DNA of 64,000 nucleotides from Lolliginicoccus lacisalsi (lineage in GTDB: Bacteria > Actinomycetota > Actinomycetes > Mycobacteriales > Mycobacteriaceae). The notes beneath the pieces are model-generated. The model searched no databases. It was not told the DNA's origin and was given only the letters and a program-made list of their open reading frames with translations. The stretch is taken from positions 364,523 through 428,522 of the forward strand of contig NZ_JACYWE010000003.1 of the NCBI RefSeq assembly GCF_014841105.1, in the 5' to 3' direction. Shown in pieces: positions 11,636 to 21,159 of this stretch. The translations under genes and the position numbers were made by a program. The stretch's first letter is position 1. Each line of letters opens with the position of its first letter.

Positions 11636-13213
11636 ATGCACGATTCGACGACCACGCGGGAACAGTTCCACCACCTGGCGGCCGAGCACAGGGTCGTGCC
11701 CGTGACCCGGAAGGTCCTCGCCGACGCCGAGACCCCGGTGTCCGCCTACCGGAAGCTCTCCGGAAACCGGGCCGGAACTTTCCTCCTTGAGTCCGCCGAG
11801 AATGGTCGATCGTGGTCACGGTGGTCGTTCATCGGTGCCGCGAGCACCTGCGCCCTGACGGTGCGCGACGGCGAGGCCGTCTGGATCGGCGGCGCGCCCC
11901 AGGGCGCGCCCTCCGGGGGCGACCCCATCGCGGCGCTGCGCGACACCCTCGCCCTGCTCGAGAGCGAGCACATCGACGGCATGCCACCGCTGACCGGCGG
12001 GCTCGTCGGCTACCTCGGCTATGACATCGTGCGCCGCCTGGAGAAGCTGCCCGAGCACACCACCGACGATCTGCACGTTCCCGAGATGGTCATGCTGCTC
12101 GCCACGGACTTCGCGGCGTTCGACCACCACGAGGGCAGCATCACCTTGATCGCCAACGCCGTGAACTGGGACGGGGCCGCCGAGCGCGCGGACGAGGCCT
12201 ATGACGCCGCGGTGGCCAGGCTCGACGCGATGACCGCCGCCCTCGGAGCGCCCGCTGCCTCCACCGTCTCCACCTTCAGCCGCCCCGAGCCCGATTTCGT
12301 GCGGCAGCGCACCAGCGAGGAGTTCGGCGCGGCCGTGACCCAGGTCGTGCACGAGATCGAGGAGGGCGAGGCGTTCCAGGTGGTGCTCTCCCAGCGCTTC
12401 GAGATGGACACCGATGCCGATGGGCTCGACGTCTATCGCATGCTGCGGGCCTCGAACCCGAGCCCCTACATGTACTTGATGCGCGTGCCCGCCGATCCTG
12501 GTGACGGCGCGGCAGGCGAGGGGCTGCCCGATCAGACCGCGTTCACGATCGTCGGCTCGAGCCCCGAGGCCCTCGTGACCGTGCAGGAGGGCGTCGCCAC
12601 CACCCATCCCATCGCCGGCACCCGCTGGCGCGGCGCGAGCGAGGAGGACGACATCCTCCTCGAGAAGGACCTGCTCGCTGACGAGAAGGAGAACGCCGAG
12701 CACCTCATGCTGGTCGACCTCGGTCGCAACGATCTCGGGCGGGTCTGCCGGCCCGGCACCGTCAAGGTCTCCGACTACCGCCACATCGAGCGCTACAGCC
12801 ATGTGATGCACATGGTGTCGACGGTGTCCGGGCAGCTCACCGAGGGACGGACCGCGCTGGACGCGATCACGGCCTGCTTCCCGGCGGGCACGTTGTCCGG
12901 AGCGCCGAAGGTCCGCGCCATGGAGCTCATCGACGAGCTCGAGCTCACCCGCCGCGGGCTCTACGGCGGGATCGTCGGGTACCTCGACTTCACCGGCAAC
13001 GCCGATACCGCCATCGCGATCCGCACCGCGCTGCTCAAGGATGGCAAGGCCTATGTACAGGCTGGTGGTGGCATCGTCGCCGACTCGCAGCCCGAGTACG
13101 AGGACAACGAATCACGCAGCAAGGCAATGGCGGTGTTGAAAGCAGTCGCTGCGGCAGGCACCATCGAGCCCATGCCTGCCCCAGCCGCGCCGAGCGATTC
13201 CGCGCCCACATGA
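11636..13213 (+). CDS. trpE: Anthranilate synthase component I TrpE
   Basis: Chorismate-utilising enzyme that makes anthranilate with ammonia from TrpG, the committed step to tryptophan. The 525-residue sequence has the tryptophan feedback motif LLES (in [12 protein letters not shown], about residue 46), SRWSFIG near 60, FQVVLSQRF near 246, NPSPYMYLM near 274, the chorismate-binding GSSPEALV and [10 protein letters not shown] near 302-330, [10 protein letters not shown] near 361 and [18 protein letters not shown] near 420. TrpG is not in the window. The 3' end overlaps the next gene by 4 bases. No leader peptide with Trp codons is visible upstream. Confidence 0.97.
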   Translation: MHDSTTTREQFHHLAAEHRVVPVTRKVLADAETPVSAYRKLSGNRAGTFLLESAENGRSWSRWSFIGAASTCALTVRDGEAVWIGGAPQGAPSGGDPIAALRDTLALLESEHIDGMPPLTGGLVGYLGYDIVRRLEKLPEHTTDDLHVPEMVMLLATDFAAFDHHEGSITLIANAVNWDGAAERADEAYDAAVARLDAMTAALGAPAASTVSTFSRPEPDFVRQRTSEEFGAAVTQVVHEIEEGEAFQVVLSQRFEMDTDADGLDVYRMLRASNPSPYMYLMRVPADPGDGAAGEGLPDQTAFTIVGSSPEALVTVQEGVATTHPIAGTRWRGASEEDDILLEKDLLADEKENAEHLMLVDLGRNDLGRVCRPGTVKVSDYRHIERYSHVMHMVSTVSGQLTEGRTALDAITACFPAGTLSGAPKVRAMELIDELELTRRGLYGGIVGYLDFTGNADTAIAIRTALLKDGKAYVQAGGGIVADSQPEYEDNESRSKAMAVLKAVAAAGTIEPMPAPAAPSDSAPT

Positions 13214-13866
13214 CCGCGCCCCCGACCGGGACAGCCCGGCGGCGCGCGCTGCTGCTCGCGCTGCTCGGCGCCGCGCTGCTGTGGGTGTCATCGCGGCTGC
13301 ACTGGGTGTCCTACACCGTGCTCGATGGACTGCGGCCGCCCTACGGCGCCACGATCGTCGGGGCCGACTGGGCGGCCGGGCTCGCGCCCCTCGCCCTCGC
13401 CATCGGGGCAGCGCTGCTCGTTGCCCTCGTCGCCCGCGGCCGGGCGCAGCCCGCGCTGGCCCTCGCGATCGGTCTCCTTGCCGCCCTCGCGCTCATCGAG
13501 CCGCTCCGGACGGTCGTCGGCGGGATCGATGCGGATCGCGTGACCCGGCTCGCTGAGCTGCCTGCCCGGGCGGAGGCCAGTGAGATCGTCGGCAATCCCG
13601 TGGCAGCGCTCGTTGCTGTTGCCGGTGCCGCGCTGGGACTCGCTGCGGCGCTGCTCCTCGCTCGCGCGCCGCGCCCCGCTGCCCGCTCGAGCAACCCGTA
13701 CGAGACCCCGGCGGTGCGCAAGGAGAACGCCCGGACAGGGCTCGCGGCCGGGCCGATTTCGGCCGGAGAAGCGTCGGGCATACCATTGAGCGATCGGTTG
13801 CTCTGGGATGCGCTCGATGCGGGCGAGGATCCCACGACCGATGACCCTGAGCCAAGACGGCCCTAG
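13210..13866 (+). CDS. Trp operon-associated integral membrane protein
   Basis: A 218-residue membrane protein with about four transmembrane segments ([18 protein letters not shown] near 12-30; [18 protein letters not shown] near 57-74; [19 protein letters not shown] near 80-98; [20 protein letters not shown] near 130-149) and an acidic tail. It corresponds to the family found between trpE and trpC in actinobacteria (Rv1610 in M. tuberculosis). The conserved [11 protein letters not shown] fits that family. The start overlaps trpE (ATGA). Its molecular role is unknown; a link to tryptophan supply or transport is inferred only from position. Confidence 0.85.
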   Translation: MTAPPTGTARRRALLLALLGAALLWVSSRLHWVSYTVLDGLRPPYGATIVGADWAAGLAPLALAIGAALLVALVARGRAQPALALAIGLLAALALIEPLRTVVGGIDADRVTRLAELPARAEASEIVGNPVAALVAVAGAALGLAAALLLARAPRPAARSSNPYETPAVRKENARTGLAAGPISAGEASGIPLSDRLLWDALDAGEDPTTDDPEPRRP

Positions 13867-13959
13867 ACGATTTACGAGCAATGACGGTGCGTCGTGATGA
13901 ATGATCGGCCGCGCAGCGCGCGGATGCACTCGTCGACGGAAAGGACACGTGGGGGCAGG

Positions 13960-14775
13960 ATGACCGTTCTCGACTCCATACTCGACGGCGTGCGTGCGGA
14001 TGTCGCGGCCAGGGAGTCCGCCCTTGACCTCGCGGCGGTGAAGAAGCTGGCGCGGCAGGCCCCGGATCCCCTTGATGCGGCCGCTGCGCTGCGCGAGCCC
14101 GGCATTGCCGTGATCGCCGAGGTCAAGCGCGCGAGCCCGTCCAAGGGCGCGCTCGCGAACATCCCGGACCCCGCCGTTCTCGCCCACGAGTACGAGCTCG
14201 GCGGTGCTCGCGTGATCAGTGTCCTTACCGAGGCGCGACGCTTCCAGGGCTCCCTGGCCGATCTCGACGCGGTCCGCGCGGCGGTGCGCATCCCGGTGCT
14301 GCGCAAGGACTTCATCGTCGGCCCCTACCAGATCCATGAGGCGCGGGCCCACGGCGCGGATGTCATCCTGCTGATCGTTGCCGCGCTCGAGCAGGACGTG
14401 CTCATGGCGCTGCTCGACCGGACCGAGTCCCTCGGGATGACCGCGCTCGTCGAGGTCCATACCGAGGAGGAGGCGGACCGGGCGCTCGAGGCCGGGGCCA
14501 GCGTGATCGGCGTTAACGCCCGGGACCTGAAGACCCTCGAGGTGGATCGGGATTGCTTCGCGCGCATCGCGCCCGGCCTGCCGAGCAACGTCATCAAGAT
14601 CGCGGAGTCCGGGGTCCGGGGGCCAGCGGACCTGCTGGCCTACGCAGGAGCTGGCGCGGACGCGGTCCTGGTCGGGGAGGGGCTGGTCACCAGCGGCGAT
14701 CCGCGGGCAGCCGTGTCCGATCTTGTCACCGCGGGCGCGCATCCCTCCTGCCCGAAGCCAGCGCGCAAGGGATGA
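13960..14775 (+). CDS. trpC: Indole-3-glycerol-phosphate synthase TrpC
   Basis: TIM-barrel enzyme that closes the indole ring from CdRP. The 271-residue protein carries [15 protein letters not shown] near residue 48 (catalytic Lys/Glu), [14 protein letters not shown] near 85, [27 protein letters not shown] near 110-136, [18 protein letters not shown] near 160, [14 protein letters not shown] near 180 and [12 protein letters not shown] near 213. Monofunctional, with no TrpF domain, which fits PriA covering the isomerase step. The ATG at 13960 is chosen by homology ([19 protein letters not shown]) and a GGGGGCAGG ribosome-binding site; upstream in-frame starts at 13894 add unconserved sequence. 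Confidence 0.95.
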   Translation: MTVLDSILDGVRADVAARESALDLAAVKKLARQAPDPLDAAAALREPGIAVIAEVKRASPSKGALANIPDPAVLAHEYELGGARVISVLTEARRFQGSLADLDAVRAAVRIPVLRKDFIVGPYQIHEARAHGADVILLIVAALEQDVLMALLDRTESLGMTALVEVHTEEEADRALEAGASVIGVNARDLKTLEVDRDCFARIAPGLPSNVIKIAESGVRGPADLLAYAGAGADAVLVGEGLVTSGDPRAAVSDLVTAGAHPSCPKPARKG

Positions 14776-16163
14776 CCCGGCGCGCGACAGGGCCGGCCAC
14801 CGACATGGGAACAGGAAGTAGCGAAGTGGGGCAGACTGGCGGCATGACGCCGTTCGAACCTGTGGATCTCAAGGCAGCCGCGCAGCCAGGCGGGCAGCAC
14901 ATGCCCCGGGCCAGCGCCGGGCTCACCGAGCGCAGTCCGTCCGACCCCGATGCGGGCGGGCATTTCGGCGCGTTCGGCGGCAGGTTCGTGCCCGAGGCGC
15001 TGATGGCGGTGATCGAGGAGACCACCGCGGAGTACGAGAAGGCCCGCGCCGACGATGGCTTCCTCGCCGAGCTTGATCGCCTGCACCGCGACTATTCCGG
15101 ACGGCCCTCCCCGCTGTACGAGGCGAAGCGCCTCAGCGAGCATGCCGGGGGCGCGCGCATCTTCCTCAAGCGCGAGGATCTCAACCACACTGGCTCGCAC
15201 AAGATCAACAATGTGCTCGGGCAGGCCCTGCTCGCCCAGCGCATGGGCAAGACCCGCGTCATCGCCGAGACCGGTGCCGGGCAGCATGGCGTGGCCACCG
15301 CCACCGCGTGCGCCCTCCTCGGCCTGGATTGCGTGATCTACATGGGCAAGGTCGATACCGACCGGCAGGCCCTCAACGTGGCACGAATGCGACTGCTCGG
15401 CGCGGAGGTCGTCGCTGTCGAGACAGGCTCGAGGACTCTCAAGGACGCCATCAACGAGGCCCTGCGGGACTGGGTCGCCCATGCTGACGACACCTATTAC
15501 TGCTTCGGCACCGTGGCCGGCCCACACCCCTTCCCGCTGATGGTGCGCGATTTCCAGCGCATCATCGGGCTCGAGGCCCGCGTCCAGATCCAGGCGCTCG
15601 CGGGACGGCTGCCCGACGCCGCGGTCGCCTGCGTCGGGGGCGGCTCCAACGCCATCGGGCTGTTCCACGCCTTCATCGGCGACCCCGGGGTCCGGCTGGT
15701 GGGTATCGAGGCGGGCGGCGACGGCGTCGAGACCGGGCGCCACGCGGCCACGATCGGCGGCGGCACCCCCGGTGCCCTGCATGGCGCGTTCTCCTACTTG
15801 CTCCAGGACGACGACGGCCAGACCATCGAATCGCACTCGATCTCCGCAGGACTCGACTATCCCGGCGTAGGCCCGGAGCATTCCTACCTCAACGATATCG
15901 GTCGCGCGGAGTACCGCTCGGCCACCGACACCGAGGCGATGGACGCGTTCGCGCTGCTAAGCCGCACCGAGGGCATCATTCCCGCCATCGAGTCCGCCCA
16001 CGCCATCGCGGGGGCCCTCGTGCTCGGCCGCGAGCTTGGCGAGAACGCGATCATCGTGGTGAACCTCGCGGGCCGCGGCGACAAGGACGTCGCCACCGCA
16101 GCGGACTGGTTCGGGCTCGCTCCGTCCAGCGACACCGAGTCCGAAAGGGAGATCGCGCAGTGA
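14772..16163 (+). CDS. trpB: Tryptophan synthase beta chain TrpB
   Basis: PLP enzyme that condenses indole with serine. Hallmarks: [15 protein letters not shown], the PLP lysine in [48 protein letters not shown] and [14 protein letters not shown]. The Lys in TLKDA corresponds to the beta-Lys that pairs with the alpha chain in Salmonella; its partner in TrpA is lost here. The start is uncertain: ATG 14772 overlaps the trpC stop (ATGA) and gives 463 residues with an unconserved N-terminal tail, while ATG 14844 gives 439 residues, nearer the family length. The 3' end overlaps trpA as GTGA. Confidence 0.94.
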   Translation: MTRRATGPATDMGTGSSEVGQTGGMTPFEPVDLKAAAQPGGQHMPRASAGLTERSPSDPDAGGHFGAFGGRFVPEALMAVIEETTAEYEKARADDGFLAELDRLHRDYSGRPSPLYEAKRLSEHAGGARIFLKREDLNHTGSHKINNVLGQALLAQRMGKTRVIAETGAGQHGVATATACALLGLDCVIYMGKVDTDRQALNVARMRLLGAEVVAVETGSRTLKDAINEALRDWVAHADDTYYCFGTVAGPHPFPLMVRDFQRIIGLEARVQIQALAGRLPDAAVACVGGGSNAIGLFHAFIGDPGVRLVGIEAGGDGVETGRHAATIGGGTPGALHGAFSYLLQDDDGQTIESHSISAGLDYPGVGPEHSYLNDIGRAEYRSATDTEAMDAFALLSRTEGIIPAIESAHAIAGALVLGRELGENAIIVVNLAGRGDKDVATAADWFGLAPSSDTESEREIAQ

Positions 16164-16990
16164 CCGCACCCATCAGCCCAAGCGATCCATCGACCTCCCG
16201 CCTCGCGCCGATCTTCGCGCGCTGCAAGGCCGAGGGCCGCTCCGCCCTCGTCGGGTACCTCCCGGCCGGCTACCCCGACAAGGCGACCTCCCGCGACCTC
16301 TTCGCCGCGCTCGTCGAGGCAGGCTGCGACATCATCGAGGTCGGCGTCCCGTACTCCGCCCCCGTCATGGATGGCCCCACGATCCAGAACGCCGCCGGGA
16401 CGGCCCGGCGCAATGGCTTCCGGGTCCGGGACGTGTTCGACTCGGTCGCGCACATCAAGGAGCTCGGTGGCAACGCCGTGGTCATGACCTACTGGAACCC
16501 AGTGCTCAAGTATGGCGTCGATGCGTTCGCCCGCGATCTCGCCGCCGCTGGCGGGCTCGGGCTCATCACCCCGGACCTGATCCCCGACGAGGCCCACGAC
16601 TGGATCGACGCGTCGACCGCGCACGGCCTCGACCGCATCTTCCTCGTCGCCCCGTCCTCCACGGAGGAGCGCCTCGCCACCACGCTCGACCAGTGCCGCG
16701 GCTTCGTCTACGCCGCATCGACCATGGGCGTGACCGGCGCCCGCGATGCTGTCTCCCACTCCGCTCCTGACCTCGTCGCCCGCATCCGCCAGCACAGCGA
16801 CATCCCCATCGGAATCGGGCTCGGCGTGCGCGACCGCGCCCAGGCCGCCGAGATCGCCCGCTATGCCGATGCGGTCATCGTGGGATCCGCGCTGGTCAGC
16901 GCCGCCGAGGACAGCATCGACGCGGTGTCGGCGCTCACTCGCGAGCTAGCAGCCGGAGTACGCGAGCCGCACGCTTCCGCTACCGTGTGA
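16160..16990 (+). CDS. trpA: Tryptophan synthase alpha chain TrpA
   Basis: TIM-barrel subunit that cleaves indole-3-glycerol phosphate and feeds indole to TrpB. In 276 residues the catalytic Glu lies in [11 protein letters not shown] (about residue 58) and the catalytic Asp in VMDGPTIQ (about 70). [39 protein letters not shown] follows near 110-147, and [12 protein letters not shown] and [13 protein letters not shown] later. The usual VPYSDP segment reads VPYSAP: the Asp known in Salmonella TrpA (Asp56) for allosteric contact with TrpB is Ala. The GTG start overlaps the trpB stop. Last gene of the trp cluster. Confidence 0.95.
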   Translation: MTAPISPSDPSTSRLAPIFARCKAEGRSALVGYLPAGYPDKATSRDLFAALVEAGCDIIEVGVPYSAPVMDGPTIQNAAGTARRNGFRVRDVFDSVAHIKELGGNAVVMTYWNPVLKYGVDAFARDLAAAGGLGLITPDLIPDEAHDWIDASTAHGLDRIFLVAPSSTEERLATTLDQCRGFVYAASTMGVTGARDAVSHSAPDLVARIRQHSDIPIGIGLGVRDRAQAAEIARYADAVIVGSALVSAAEDSIDAVSALTRELAAGVREPHASATV

Positions 16991-17061
16991 AGTGGTCCAC
17001 CTGCGCGGGGAGACGAGTGCTCCCTGCGGCGTCCCATGCCTAGCCAATCGAGGGGAAAGCT

Positions 17062-18090
17062 GTGAACCAGGGCTCTCCAGCCGCTACAACGGTTGATCTG
17101 CTCGCGTACATCCCGAGCCCGCCGCAGGGCGTGTGGTACGTCGGTCCGTTCGCGCTGCGCGCCTACGCGCTGTTCATCATCGTCGGCATCATCGTCGCGA
17201 TCACCTGGGGCGACCGGCGCTGGCAGGCACGCGGCGGGGAACCCGGAACCGTGCTCGATATCTCGCTGTGGGCGATCCCGTTCGGCTTCGTCGGTGGCCG
17301 CGCCTACCATGTGCTCACCGACTGGCAGAAGTACTTCGGGGAGGGCGCCAACGCGATCGATGCGCTGAAGGTCTGGCAGGGCGGCCTCGGCATCTGGGGC
17401 GCCGTGGCCTTCGGCGCCCTCGGCGCGTGGATCGGCTGCCGGGTCAAGAAGGTTCCGCTGCCGGCGTTCGGTGACGCCGTCGCGCCGGGCATCCTGCTCG
17501 CGCAGGGCATCGGTCGACTCGGCAACTACTTCAACCAGGAGCTCTACGGCCGCAGCACCGACGTGCCGTGGGGCCTGGAGATCTACACCCGGCTCGACGC
17601 GGCAGGGCGCATCGACAACCTCAACGGCATCTCCACCGGCCAGCTCGTGGACGTCGTGCATCCCACGTTCCTCTACGAGCTGCTCTGGAACGTCTTCTTC
17701 GTCGTGGTGCTCGTGCTGATCGACCGCAGGTTCCGCATCGGCCACGGCCGGCTGTTCGCGCTCTACGTCGCGGGCTACAGCTTCGGCAGGTTCTGGGTGG
17801 AACTGTTGCGGGCCGACCCGGCCAACGAGTTCTTCGGCATCCGGATCAACTCGTACACCTCCGCCATCGTCTTCACCGGCGCGCTCATCTACGTGCTGCT
17901 CGCCCGCAAGGGCCGGGAGGACCCCGCCACGCTCCAGCCCGGCGGCACGCACGCCGACGCGGGCCCGGACGCGGAGGCACCCGCGGGCAGCAACGCCACG
18001 GTCACCGCGGGCGAGCCGGTCGCTGATGCGGACGACGACACGAGCTCGCGCGATCCAGGCCATCGCGATAGCGGCGCGGATCCCCGCTGA
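17062..18090 (+). CDS. lgt: Phosphatidylglycerol-prolipoprotein diacylglyceryl transferase Lgt
   Basis: Integral membrane enzyme that transfers diacylglycerol to the lipobox Cys of lipoproteins such as the solute-binding protein at 22293. In 342 residues, FGFVGGRAYHVL, WQGGLGIWGAVAFGALGAW (the HGGL-like motif with Gln in place of His, which I recall as normal for actinobacteria), GIGRLGNYFNQELYGRSTDVPWGLEI, HPTFLYELLWN and GYSFGRFWVELLRADPANEFFGIRINSYTS are all present, with about seven transmembrane segments. The last 50 or so residues are an Ala/Asp/Gly-rich tail. GTG start with GAGGGGAAAG upstream. Lies directly after trpA, as in mycobacteria. Confidence 0.95.
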   Translation: MNQGSPAATTVDLLAYIPSPPQGVWYVGPFALRAYALFIIVGIIVAITWGDRRWQARGGEPGTVLDISLWAIPFGFVGGRAYHVLTDWQKYFGEGANAIDALKVWQGGLGIWGAVAFGALGAWIGCRVKKVPLPAFGDAVAPGILLAQGIGRLGNYFNQELYGRSTDVPWGLEIYTRLDAAGRIDNLNGISTGQLVDVVHPTFLYELLWNVFFVVVLVLIDRRFRIGHGRLFALYVAGYSFGRFWVELLRADPANEFFGIRINSYTSAIVFTGALIYVLLARKGREDPATLQPGGTHADAGPDAEAPAGSNATVTAGEPVADADDDTSSRDPGHRDSGADPR

Positions 18091-18103
18091 GCGTGGATCC
18101 GCG
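18075..18103 (+). terminator. Hairpin at the end of lgt
   Basis: Arms CGCGGATCC (18075-18083) and GGATCCGCG (18095-18103) pair perfectly over 9 bp, with the lgt TGA stop (18088-18090) in the loop. No U-tract follows. It probably acts as a terminator or pause site before the next gene at 18120. Confidence 0.45.
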
Positions 18104-18119
18104 ATAGCGAGGTAGCCCC

Positions 18120-18584
18120 ATGGCAAGCCAGTCCAAGGCGCGTCCGGCCCCTCACGCCGGGCCGCACCATCCTGGCTGCGGCCATGGGGCACGCCCGCGC
18201 AACCGGCTGCATGCGGTCGCGCTCGCCGCGCTCCTCGGCGGGGGCTGCCTCTACCTCTGGGCGTTCAGCCCGCACGACAGCTCCTCGGTATACCCGATCT
18301 GCCCGACCAAGCTGGTGACCGGCCTCGACTGCCCGGGGTGCGGCGCGCTGCGCATGGGACACGACCTGCTCCGGGGCGATCTCATCGCCGCGGCCCACGA
18401 CAACGCGTTCCTCCTCGCGCTTGCCCCGGTGCTCCTCGGCTACGGCGGCTGGCTCGCCTGGCAGCGCTCGCGAGGCCGTGCTCGGCGAGTGCCGTGGCGC
18501 GCCATCATCGTGATCACGGCGCTGGCGATCATCTGGGGGATCGTCCGCAACATCCCCGGCTTCCCGCTCGTGCCTGGCTCGTAG
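18120..18584 (+). CDS. DUF2752 membrane protein
   Basis: A 154-residue protein with the DUF2752 signature YPICPTKLVTGLDCPGCGALRMGHDLLRGDLIAAAHDNAFL (about residues 58-98). Two Cys-containing motifs, C-P-T and CPGCG, face the membrane between about three hydrophobic segments (ALAALLGGGCLYLWAF, LLALAPVLLGYGGWLAW, AIIVITALAIIWGIVRNI). The N-terminus is His/Pro/Gly-rich (HAGPHHPGCGHGARP), which might bind metal. Function unknown. It sits between lgt and pyk, a place where mycobacteria also have small membrane proteins. Confidence 0.85.
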   Translation: MASQSKARPAPHAGPHHPGCGHGARPRNRLHAVALAALLGGGCLYLWAFSPHDSSSVYPICPTKLVTGLDCPGCGALRMGHDLLRGDLIAAAHDNAFLLALAPVLLGYGGWLAWQRSRGRARRVPWRAIIVITALAIIWGIVRNIPGFPLVPGS

Positions 18585-18698
18585 CGCCAGACCAGTGGGT
18601 GCTGCCACGCTGGTCGCGGCCGCGGGGCCCGAGAATTCCTTGCCCGTTCATTCCGTGCGATGCAGACACTCCCAACCCAGGCGACTATGTTGGTGACT

Positions 18699-20120
18699 GT
18701 GAAACGTCGAGCGAAGATCGTGTGCACCCTGGGGCCAGCTACCGGCACCGAGTCGAAGGTGAAGCAGCTCATCGACAGCGGCATGAACGTCGCCCGCCTC
18801 AACATGAGCCATGGCGACCACGCCACCCATGAGCAGAACTACCAGCATGTCCGTGCCGCCGCCGAGGCAGCGGGTCGCAATGTGGGAATCCTCGCTGACC
18901 TGCAGGGCCCCAAGATCCGCCTCGGCCGGTTCGAGGGCGATGGCGCCACGCACTGGGCGAGCGGCGAGGAAGTCCGCATCAGCGTCGAGGACTGCGCCGG
19001 CACCCACGACCGCGTATCGACCACCTACAAGGGCCTCGCCGAGGATGCGCGCGCGGGCGACCGGCTGCTCATCGACGATGGCAAGGTCGGCCTCGTGGTC
19101 ACCGCGATCGACGGCCCGGACGTGGTGTGCCGCGTGGTCGAGGGCGGGCCCGTCAGCAACAACAAGGGCATCTCGTTGCCCGGCATGAATGTCTCGGTGC
19201 CCGCGCTGTCGGAGAAGGACGTCGAGGACCTCGAGTTCGCGCTTCGCCTCGGTGTGGACCTGATCGCGCTGTCGTTCGTGCGATCGCCGTCCGACATCGA
19301 GCTCGTCCACGACGTCATGGATCGGGTGGGCCGCCGAGTCCCGGTCATCGCGAAGCTCGAGAAGCCCGAGGCCATCGCCAACCTCGAAGCGATCGTCCTG
19401 GCATTCGATGCCATCATGGTCGCCCGTGGTGACCTGGGCGTCGAGATGCCGCTCGAGCAGGTGCCGGTCGTGCAGAAACGCGTCATCCAGGTCGCCCGGG
19501 AGAACGCCAAGCCCGTGATCGTCGCGACGCAGATGCTCGAATCGATGATCACCAATGCCCGCCCCACCCGGGCGGAGGCGTCCGACGTGGCCAATGCCGT
19601 GCTTGACGGCGCGGATGCAGTCATGCTGTCGGGCGAGACGTCGGTGGGCCAGTACGCGCTCGAGGCCGTGCGCACCATGGCGCGGATCATCACCGCCGTC
19701 GAGGCCGAGTCAACCGTCGTGCCACCCCTGACGCATGTGCCGCGCACCAAGCGGGGGGTGCTCTCCTACGCGGCGCGCGACATAGGCGAGCGGCTCGAGG
19801 CGAAGGCGCTCGTGGCCTTCACCCAGTCCGGCGACACGGTGCGGCGGCTCGCGCGGCTGCACACCTCGCTGCCGCTGGTGGCGCTCACCCCTGTTCCCGC
19901 GGTGCGCAACCAGTTGTCCCTGACGTGGGGCACCGACACATTCACCGTGCCGTACGTGGAGAGCACCGATGAGATGATCCGCCAGGTCGATGAGGCATTG
20001 CTGGCCATCGGTGGGTATGAGCGCGGCGACCGTGTCGTGATCGTGGCCGGGGCCCCGCCCGGAACCGTGGGATCGACCAACCTCATCCAGGTGCATCGCA
20101 TCGGCGAGGACGACCACTAG
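18699..20120 (+). CDS. pyk: Pyruvate kinase
   Basis: Glycolytic enzyme converting PEP and ADP to pyruvate and ATP. It has 473 residues from GTG 18699. Motifs: RRAKIVCTLGPATG at the start, MNVARLNMSHGDHATH near 30, LADLQGPKIRLGRF near 66, the catalytic-lysine block VPVIAKLEKPEAIANLE near 208, IMVARGDLGVEMPLEQVPVVQK near 232 and MLESMITNARPTRAEASDVANAVLDGADAVMLSGET near 268-303. In-frame codons reach back to 18660, but homology begins KRRAKIV. TATGTT (18686-18691) ends 7 bases before GTG 18699, which would make the mRNA leaderless; GTG 18693 is the nearby alternative. Confidence 0.94.
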   Translation: MKRRAKIVCTLGPATGTESKVKQLIDSGMNVARLNMSHGDHATHEQNYQHVRAAAEAAGRNVGILADLQGPKIRLGRFEGDGATHWASGEEVRISVEDCAGTHDRVSTTYKGLAEDARAGDRLLIDDGKVGLVVTAIDGPDVVCRVVEGGPVSNNKGISLPGMNVSVPALSEKDVEDLEFALRLGVDLIALSFVRSPSDIELVHDVMDRVGRRVPVIAKLEKPEAIANLEAIVLAFDAIMVARGDLGVEMPLEQVPVVQKRVIQVARENAKPVIVATQMLESMITNARPTRAEASDVANAVLDGADAVMLSGETSVGQYALEAVRTMARIITAVEAESTVVPPLTHVPRTKRGVLSYAARDIGERLEAKALVAFTQSGDTVRRLARLHTSLPLVALTPVPAVRNQLSLTWGTDTFTVPYVESTDEMIRQVDEALLAIGGYERGDRVVIVAGAPPGTVGSTNLIQVHRIGEDDH

Positions 20121-20155
20121 CACGCGGTCGTGGGCCACCGCTGGAACCCAACGCC

Positions 20156-20204
20156 CGCTAGTGGAAACTTTTCCTCCCCTGGGCGGGAAAAGTTTCCACT
20201 AGCG
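20156..20204. repeat. Palindromic element A1 (14-N13-14 core, 19-bp perfect stem)
   Basis: Arms 20156-20174 and 20186-20204 are perfectly complementary over 19 bp. The core is AGTGGAAACTTTTC (20160-20173), 13 bases, then GAAAAGTTTCCACT (20187-20200). The same core with the same 13-base spacer recurs at 54543-54583, and a shortened relative lies at 22131. Immediately right of the stem a 17-bp unit is perfectly duplicated in tandem (20204-20220 and 20221-20237). Located 3' of pyk; it may double as a terminator. Confidence 0.9.
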
Positions 20205-20286
20205 CGCGGCAAGGGTCCCGGCGCGGCAAGGGTCCCGGCGCGCGGTAGGTTTCGCCATCGCCGCAACGCCGTGGCACCATTCCTGA

Positions 20287-21045
20287 ATGATCCGCCGCAT
20301 TCCGGATGCACGATCAGTGCTGCCACCGACCGAGTGGCCCATGGTCGGCGCCGCCTTCGTCTACATCATTGCCTACACGGTCTCGGTGCTGCGGCCGGAG
20401 CCTGGGGTGCGGGCGGCCACTGAGCTGATCATGGTGGCCGTGTGGGTGGTCTTCGCGATCGACTACCTCGTGCGCCTCGTCGCGGCGAAGCGCAAGCTGC
20501 GATGGTTCCTGACCCACCCGCTGGAGCTCGCGATCGTGGCGCTGCCAATGCTGCGGCCGCTGCGCCTGCTCCGCGTTGTCATCGTGGTGCAGAAGCTGCA
20601 TGCCTCGGTCGGCCGCACCTTGCACGGGCGGGTCGGGCTGTATGCCGCCACGTCGGCGGCATTGCTGATCTACATGGCCTCGCTCGCGGTGCTCGATGCC
20701 GAGCGCGCCGCGGAGGGCACGCAGATCACCAACTTCGGCGATGCCGTCTGGTGGTCGATCGTGACGGTGACGACCGTGGGCTATGGCGACATCGTGCTCG
20801 TGACCACGGTGGGCCGGATCATCGCGGTGCTGCTGATGTTCGGCGGAATCAGCATCATCGGTGTCATCACGGGCCTCATCGCGTCGGCGATCGTCAATCG
20901 GGTATCCGAGAACGATGAGACCGAGAAAGCGGCGACGCGCGCTCAGGTGACCGCTGTGGACGAGCGCATCGGTCAGCTCGAGGAGCGCATCTCGGAGCTC
21001 ACGGCAGCGCTCGCCGAGCAGGGACGCGGGCCGGATGGGCGCTAG
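20287..21045 (+). CDS. Voltage-gated-type potassium channel with C-terminal coiled coil
   Basis: A 252-residue ion channel. Hydrophobic helices near residues 20-35, 46-65, 75-100 and 115-135 precede a pore loop whose selectivity filter TTVGYGD (in VWWSIVTVTTVGYGDIVL, about 154-171) is the potassium-channel signature, followed by the last helix IAVLLMFGGISIIGVITGLIAS. The Arg-rich segment LRPLRLLRVVIVVQKLH resembles an S4 voltage sensor. The C-terminal 45 residues (RAQVTAVDERIGQLEERISELTAALAEQ) form a heptad-like coiled coil, probably for tetramerisation. Lies alone on the plus strand after repeat A1. Confidence 0.88.
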   Translation: MIRRIPDARSVLPPTEWPMVGAAFVYIIAYTVSVLRPEPGVRAATELIMVAVWVVFAIDYLVRLVAAKRKLRWFLTHPLELAIVALPMLRPLRLLRVVIVVQKLHASVGRTLHGRVGLYAATSAALLIYMASLAVLDAERAAEGTQITNFGDAVWWSIVTVTTVGYGDIVLVTTVGRIIAVLLMFGGISIIGVITGLIASAIVNRVSENDETEKAATRAQVTAVDERIGQLEERISELTAALAEQGRGPDGR

Positions 21046-21085
21046 GCCCAGTCGGGCTGGGCGCGAGCTGGCTCGCAGCAAGAAG

Positions 21086-21159
21086 TGCCCTCGGTGAGAC
21101 TCGAACTCACACTGTACGGGTTTTGAATCCGTTGCCTCTGCCAATTGGGCTACGAGGGC
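21086..21159 (-). tRNA. tRNA-Leu(CAA), short variable arm
   Basis: Read on the minus strand from 21159 to 21086 this gives a 74-base cloverleaf. It has a perfect 7-bp acceptor stem (GCCCTCG/CGAGGGC), a D-arm GCC-CAATTGGCAGA-GGC with a 3-bp stem as in Leu tRNAs, anticodon stem ACGGA/CCCGT with one A-C mismatch next to the loop TTCAAAA (anticodon CAA), a T-arm GTGAG-TTCGAGT-CTCAC and discriminator A. CCA is not encoded. The variable region is only five bases (ACAGT), although bacterial Leu tRNAs normally have a long variable arm, so the identity rests on anticodon, D-arm and discriminator. Confidence 0.78.
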
